A stretch of DNA of 64,000 nt, from NCBI RefSeq assembly GCF_001540865.1, contig NC_033627.1, positions 2,213,843-2,277,842 on the forward strand, read 5' to 3'. Of the stretch, positions 60,901 to 64,000 are shown in pieces; the first letter of the stretch is position 1; each line of letters starts with the position of its first letter. Below the pieces are notes generated by a model that saw only the letters and a program-made list of their open reading frames with translations, made no database searches and was not told where the DNA came from. The stretch comes from Ananas comosus (taxonomy: Eukaryota; Streptophyta; Magnoliopsida; Poales; Bromeliaceae). The translations under genes and the position numbers were made by a program.

Positions 60901-63900
60901 TGCCGTGTATGTTGCAACAGATGCCTAAACAATATAGTTAGGCCTTAGTCGAAGTGTGTGCAGGACTACACTTTTAACTTATATTATTGAGGCATATCTT
61001 GACTACAAGGCTACTTTTATTTTTTACTCATTTTCAATGCATTTCTCTCTTTAGATTGTTTTATGGCAGACAATCGCCCCTAAAAAGGTTATAGAAACTA
61101 ATTGTTATTCAGTTAGAATCTTAATTGTATCTTTGTGATCTTATTTTTCTTTCTGGATCATATTATTTAAATTGCCATCTAGGAGTTTCATACTATTGGG
61201 CTTTGCATAAATGTTTAGTGAACAAATTCATATTTCCATGCATCAGAATTTATTTGTGATGTGATAGCTGCTGACATAATGTGCTTTCTCTTCCGTTGCA
61301 GATATTTAAAACTGCTATAGCACCAGTAGTGTTTTTTCTGGTCCTTCTCTTTGCTAGTCAGATCAATGCTTTAACATCAAACACTGGTGGAAAAGTGATC
61401 GTGCAACATTTGTTTGGCATGAACCTCTCTGTTTCGGCTCATCATCTGCTAGTTAAAGTTCTCGCCTTCATCTTGGCTCTCTACAGTGCAAAGGTGGCGG
61501 GTGCTGAAGGGATATATCAGTTACTGATTTTCTGTCAAGTTATGCAAGCTATGGTTCTTCCATCCTCTGTTATTCCCCTTTTCCGCATTGCTTCATCAAG
61601 ACTGATAATGGGTGCCTTCAAGATCTCTTGGTATCTCGAAGTCCTGGCTTTGTTTGCCTTTTTCGGAATGCTAGCATCAAACATAATTTTTATCATAGAG
61701 ATGCTATTCGGGAATAGTGGTTGGATAAATAACATTAAGGGAAGTACGGGAAGCAATTTTGTTGTCCCTTACACTGTCCTCCTCCTTATTTCTTGTGCAT
61801 CCATTGCTTTCACACTCTATTTGGCAGCTACACCCCTGAAATCTGCTAGTGAAGAACCAGATAATCAACTATGGATCTCTCCCACCCAGAAAAATTACCA
61901 GGAGCTTTCTGAGAGTAGAGAGGTTAATAATACTCCAGAAAATATTGAGTTTGATGACGATCAGGTCTCTATGGTAGAATCTAACTTGGATAATCTGGTA
62001 GAGTCTCATCCCGACAAATCAACTGTAGAATATCAAGATCTTTCTGAAACAGCTGTTGAATCCGACCAAGACTCTAAACTATCTATTGATGGCACCAACA
62101 CTAGTACTATAACTTGTCCTTCCCCAACATATCTTCCTGAAGAACCAAAGTTCCTCCTGGAGGAAACTTTGCCAGAAATAGTAAACAAGACTTCACCTGG
62201 TAATTTACCAGATTCTATCAAAGTCGAAACGAAAGTGGAAGCACAAGCAGAGGTTTGCACTTCTAAAGAGAATGATGAAGCAGAAACTTTGGATTCCGAT
62301 AAGTCTCTTAGAGAAACTTTTCCAACTTCAACAACTGATGGTCCAGGATCTCTTACTAGTGTAAAGGAAAGAGGATCTGATGGGTTTAATGGAAGTGAAA
62401 GTTTGTCAAAAATCTCTGGATTGGGTCGTGCAGCAAGACGCCAATTTGCAGCTATTTTGGATGAATTTTGGGGGAATTTATTCGATTTTCACGGTAAACT
62501 CACGCAAGATGCAAGCATGAAGAAGCTTGATGTTCTGTTGGGGCTTGATTTAAGAGTTGTTGGGTCCTCGGCCAACTCAAGCGCTGAATCGTCCAAGAAT
62601 CTCTTTAATGATGCAGATAAGGGACTTGATATTGCTGCAAACTCGAGCAACTTCATGTCTCGTAGGCAAGGTAGAATTTCCAATTTGGACCTAAGTTATG
62701 GGCGGCAGATTGGTTCCTCGTCTTGGGCCCAGAACATGCAATTACCAAACACACAACTACAAAACTCAAGCACCAACATGCTTGAGGGTAGTGAGAAGTT
62801 GTATTCAAATTTCAATTTACCAGCTTATTCCGATACGCGGGATTACCAACCAGCAACCATACACGGCTATCAATTAGCATCCTATCTGAAAGGGTCAAGT
62901 GTAGGGCGATCTCCCTACTCTACTATATCACCGGACCCGCAATCAGCTTCTAAGCTTTCTTCATCCTTCATGACAAATTATGGAGATTCAGTTATGTATG
63001 CTTGTGGTCAGGATGCGCTTGGTTCGGATGCGCTTGGTTCATTAGGAACGTCAGGTATACAGAGCCCAACTGCTGCTCAAATTTGCAGGCTGCAGGCTGA
63101 AAACCCCTATTATAATCCTTCACTGGTTGAACCTAGTGAGAGTGTTGGCGCTGGAGCATATACAAAAAAGTACCATACTTCACCTGACATATCTGCATTA
63201 ATTGCAGCTAGTAGGAGCTCCTTGTTAAATGAAGGTAACTGGGGTGGGCCCATTGGGCCACGGCCTTCTCTAAGTAGGATGGCATCTGAGAGGTCACAAT
63301 ATGCAAACTCTATCTCTAGGACGGGAGTTCCGTTACCTTTCAATGAGCTTTCTCCACCCAGACTTGATAGAGATGTTTTCTCGTTGCAGTCGAATTTGAA
63401 TTTGAATCCTGATTCCAAATCTCTTTGGTCGAGGCAACCTTTTGAGCAATTATTTGGTGTGACAAAAATGGATCAGAGTAGGGGAGATGGAGGGATTGGG
63501 GGAGTTGCCCATAGATTTAGCACAGCTGCCAGGCAAACCTCTTATGCGGAAGCAGAAGCCAAACTACTTCAATCTCTCCAATTTTGCATTACAAAACTGT
63601 TGAAATTAGAAGGTTCAGAATGGCTCTTTAAACAGAATGGTGGGTGTGATGAAGAACTGATTGATCGAGTGGCTTCAGCTGAGAGATGGTTACAAGGAGG
63701 TACAAGTGAGATCAATCAGATTTACATGGGAGAGCCTCAGCATTTGGCTTCTCCTGATCAGAAGTTCGGTTCCGTGCAGAGGAGCGAAGAGTTGGAAGCC
63801 CGATTTGGTCAGCCATTGCCTAATTGTGGAGATAATTGTGTGTGGCGGGCAGCTCTGGTGACGAGTTTCGGTGTTTGGTGCGTTCGCCGTATCTTGGAGC

Positions 63901-63965
63901 TATCACTTGTAGAGAGCCGGCCAGAGCTTTGGGGCAAGTATACTTATGTTCTAAACCGCCTTCAG
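57925..63965 (+). CDS. EIN2: EIN2, NRAMP-like central regulator of ethylene signalling (3' end beyond window)
   Basis: EIN2 sits in the ER membrane; on ethylene its C-terminal part is released to control EIN3/EIL1 and translation. Exons: 57925-58161, 59037-59123, 59239-59349, 59437-59649, 60638-60820, 61302-63965, all phase 0, giving 1,165 aa so far. The NRAMP-like domain (residues 1 to about 460) starts with GPALMISMGYIDLGKWVAAVDGG and has about 12 hydrophobic segments; QAELSMITSDLT, GVLVSQPEIPL and LLGANIMAHNFY are family landmarks. The hydrophilic part includes SLSKISGLGRAARRQFAAIL and YHTSPDISALIAASR, neighbourhoods where CTR1 phosphorylation sites lie in Arabidopsis. The end here, SRPELWGKYTYVLNRLQ, is followed by a GT donor at 63966, so the last exon, with the nuclear localization signal known in Arabidopsis, is outside. 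Arabidopsis EIN2 is 1,294 aa. Intron 1 contains a fold-back MITE. Confidence 0.97.
58482..58858. mobile_element. Long-TIR fold-back MITE in EIN2 intron 1 (copy B)
   Basis: The element 58490-58850 is a fold-back: GGGTAAACTTCAAATACCAC and GTGGTTTCGCACTTTC at the left, mirrored by AAAGTGCAAAACCAC and GGTATTTGAAGTTTTCTCT at the right. TAAATTAA and AAAATTAA flank it as a slightly altered target duplication. Same family as the copy at 54516. Confidence 0.85.
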
Positions 63966-64000
63966 GTAAATATTTCAAATTATTAAGTAATTTCACCAAT

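Noticed and set aside
61281..61301. GTG start for the long EIN2 frame
   Set aside because: This is intron sequence before the acceptor at 61301; the exon continues from upstream exons in phase 0.

Overview
The window is nuclear DNA from a flowering plant. It holds six intron-rich protein genes typical of plants (FANCD2, TRM1, an organellar RimP-type factor, ABCI10, a TPR protein and EIN2) set in AT-rich spacer full of short plant transposons. GC-rich first exons and the character of the proteins suggest a monocot, perhaps a non-grass commelinid such as pineapple; the species is a guess. One ambiguous base (N) at 45559 sits at the tip of a fold-back that looks like an assembly fault.

Layout. 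1-16.9 kb: no protein gene I can support. It carries tRNA-derived SINE copies, a complete TRIM retroelement (13078-13555), a possible solo LTR, MITEs, a GC-rich stretch with ACGTG-type boxes (about 4.7-5.1 kb), and a possible TATA promoter and leader pointing left near 14.8 kb. 16974-27472 (minus): FANCD2, rebuilt here as 31 coding exons (about 1,493 aa) with every exon phase closing. 29850-34218 (plus): TRM1 tRNA methyltransferase, head-to-head with FANCD2, with an 827-bp hAT-type element between them. 35169-37191 (minus): RimP-like ribosome maturation factor with a GC-AG intron. 37886-41941 (minus): ABCI10, with a hairpin-rich hAT element in one intron and a Tourist-like MITE in another. 44023-47802 (plus): a small TPR protein whose tail resembles the start of Cdc37. 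47.8-56.7 kb: gene-poor, several MITEs, SINE copies, one SINE nested in a MITE. 56.7 kb to the right edge: EIN2 with a 5'-leader intron and several upstream ORFs; all exons except the 3' one(s) beyond 63965 are present.

The genes do not form a pathway. FANCD2 serves DNA crosslink repair and meiosis, TRM1 modifies tRNA, the RimP-like protein and ABCI10 are predicted to act in organelles, the TPR protein is probably a chaperone partner, and EIN2 is the central ethylene signal transducer. I see no operon-like or defence-like system. The observations most worth checking are the Asn at the FANCD2 mono-ubiquitination position, an E2F site upstream of FANCD2, a SINE family with apparently covarying 3' stem-loops, the intact TRIM, the row of perfect hairpins inside the intronic hAT element, and the EIN2 upstream ORFs.
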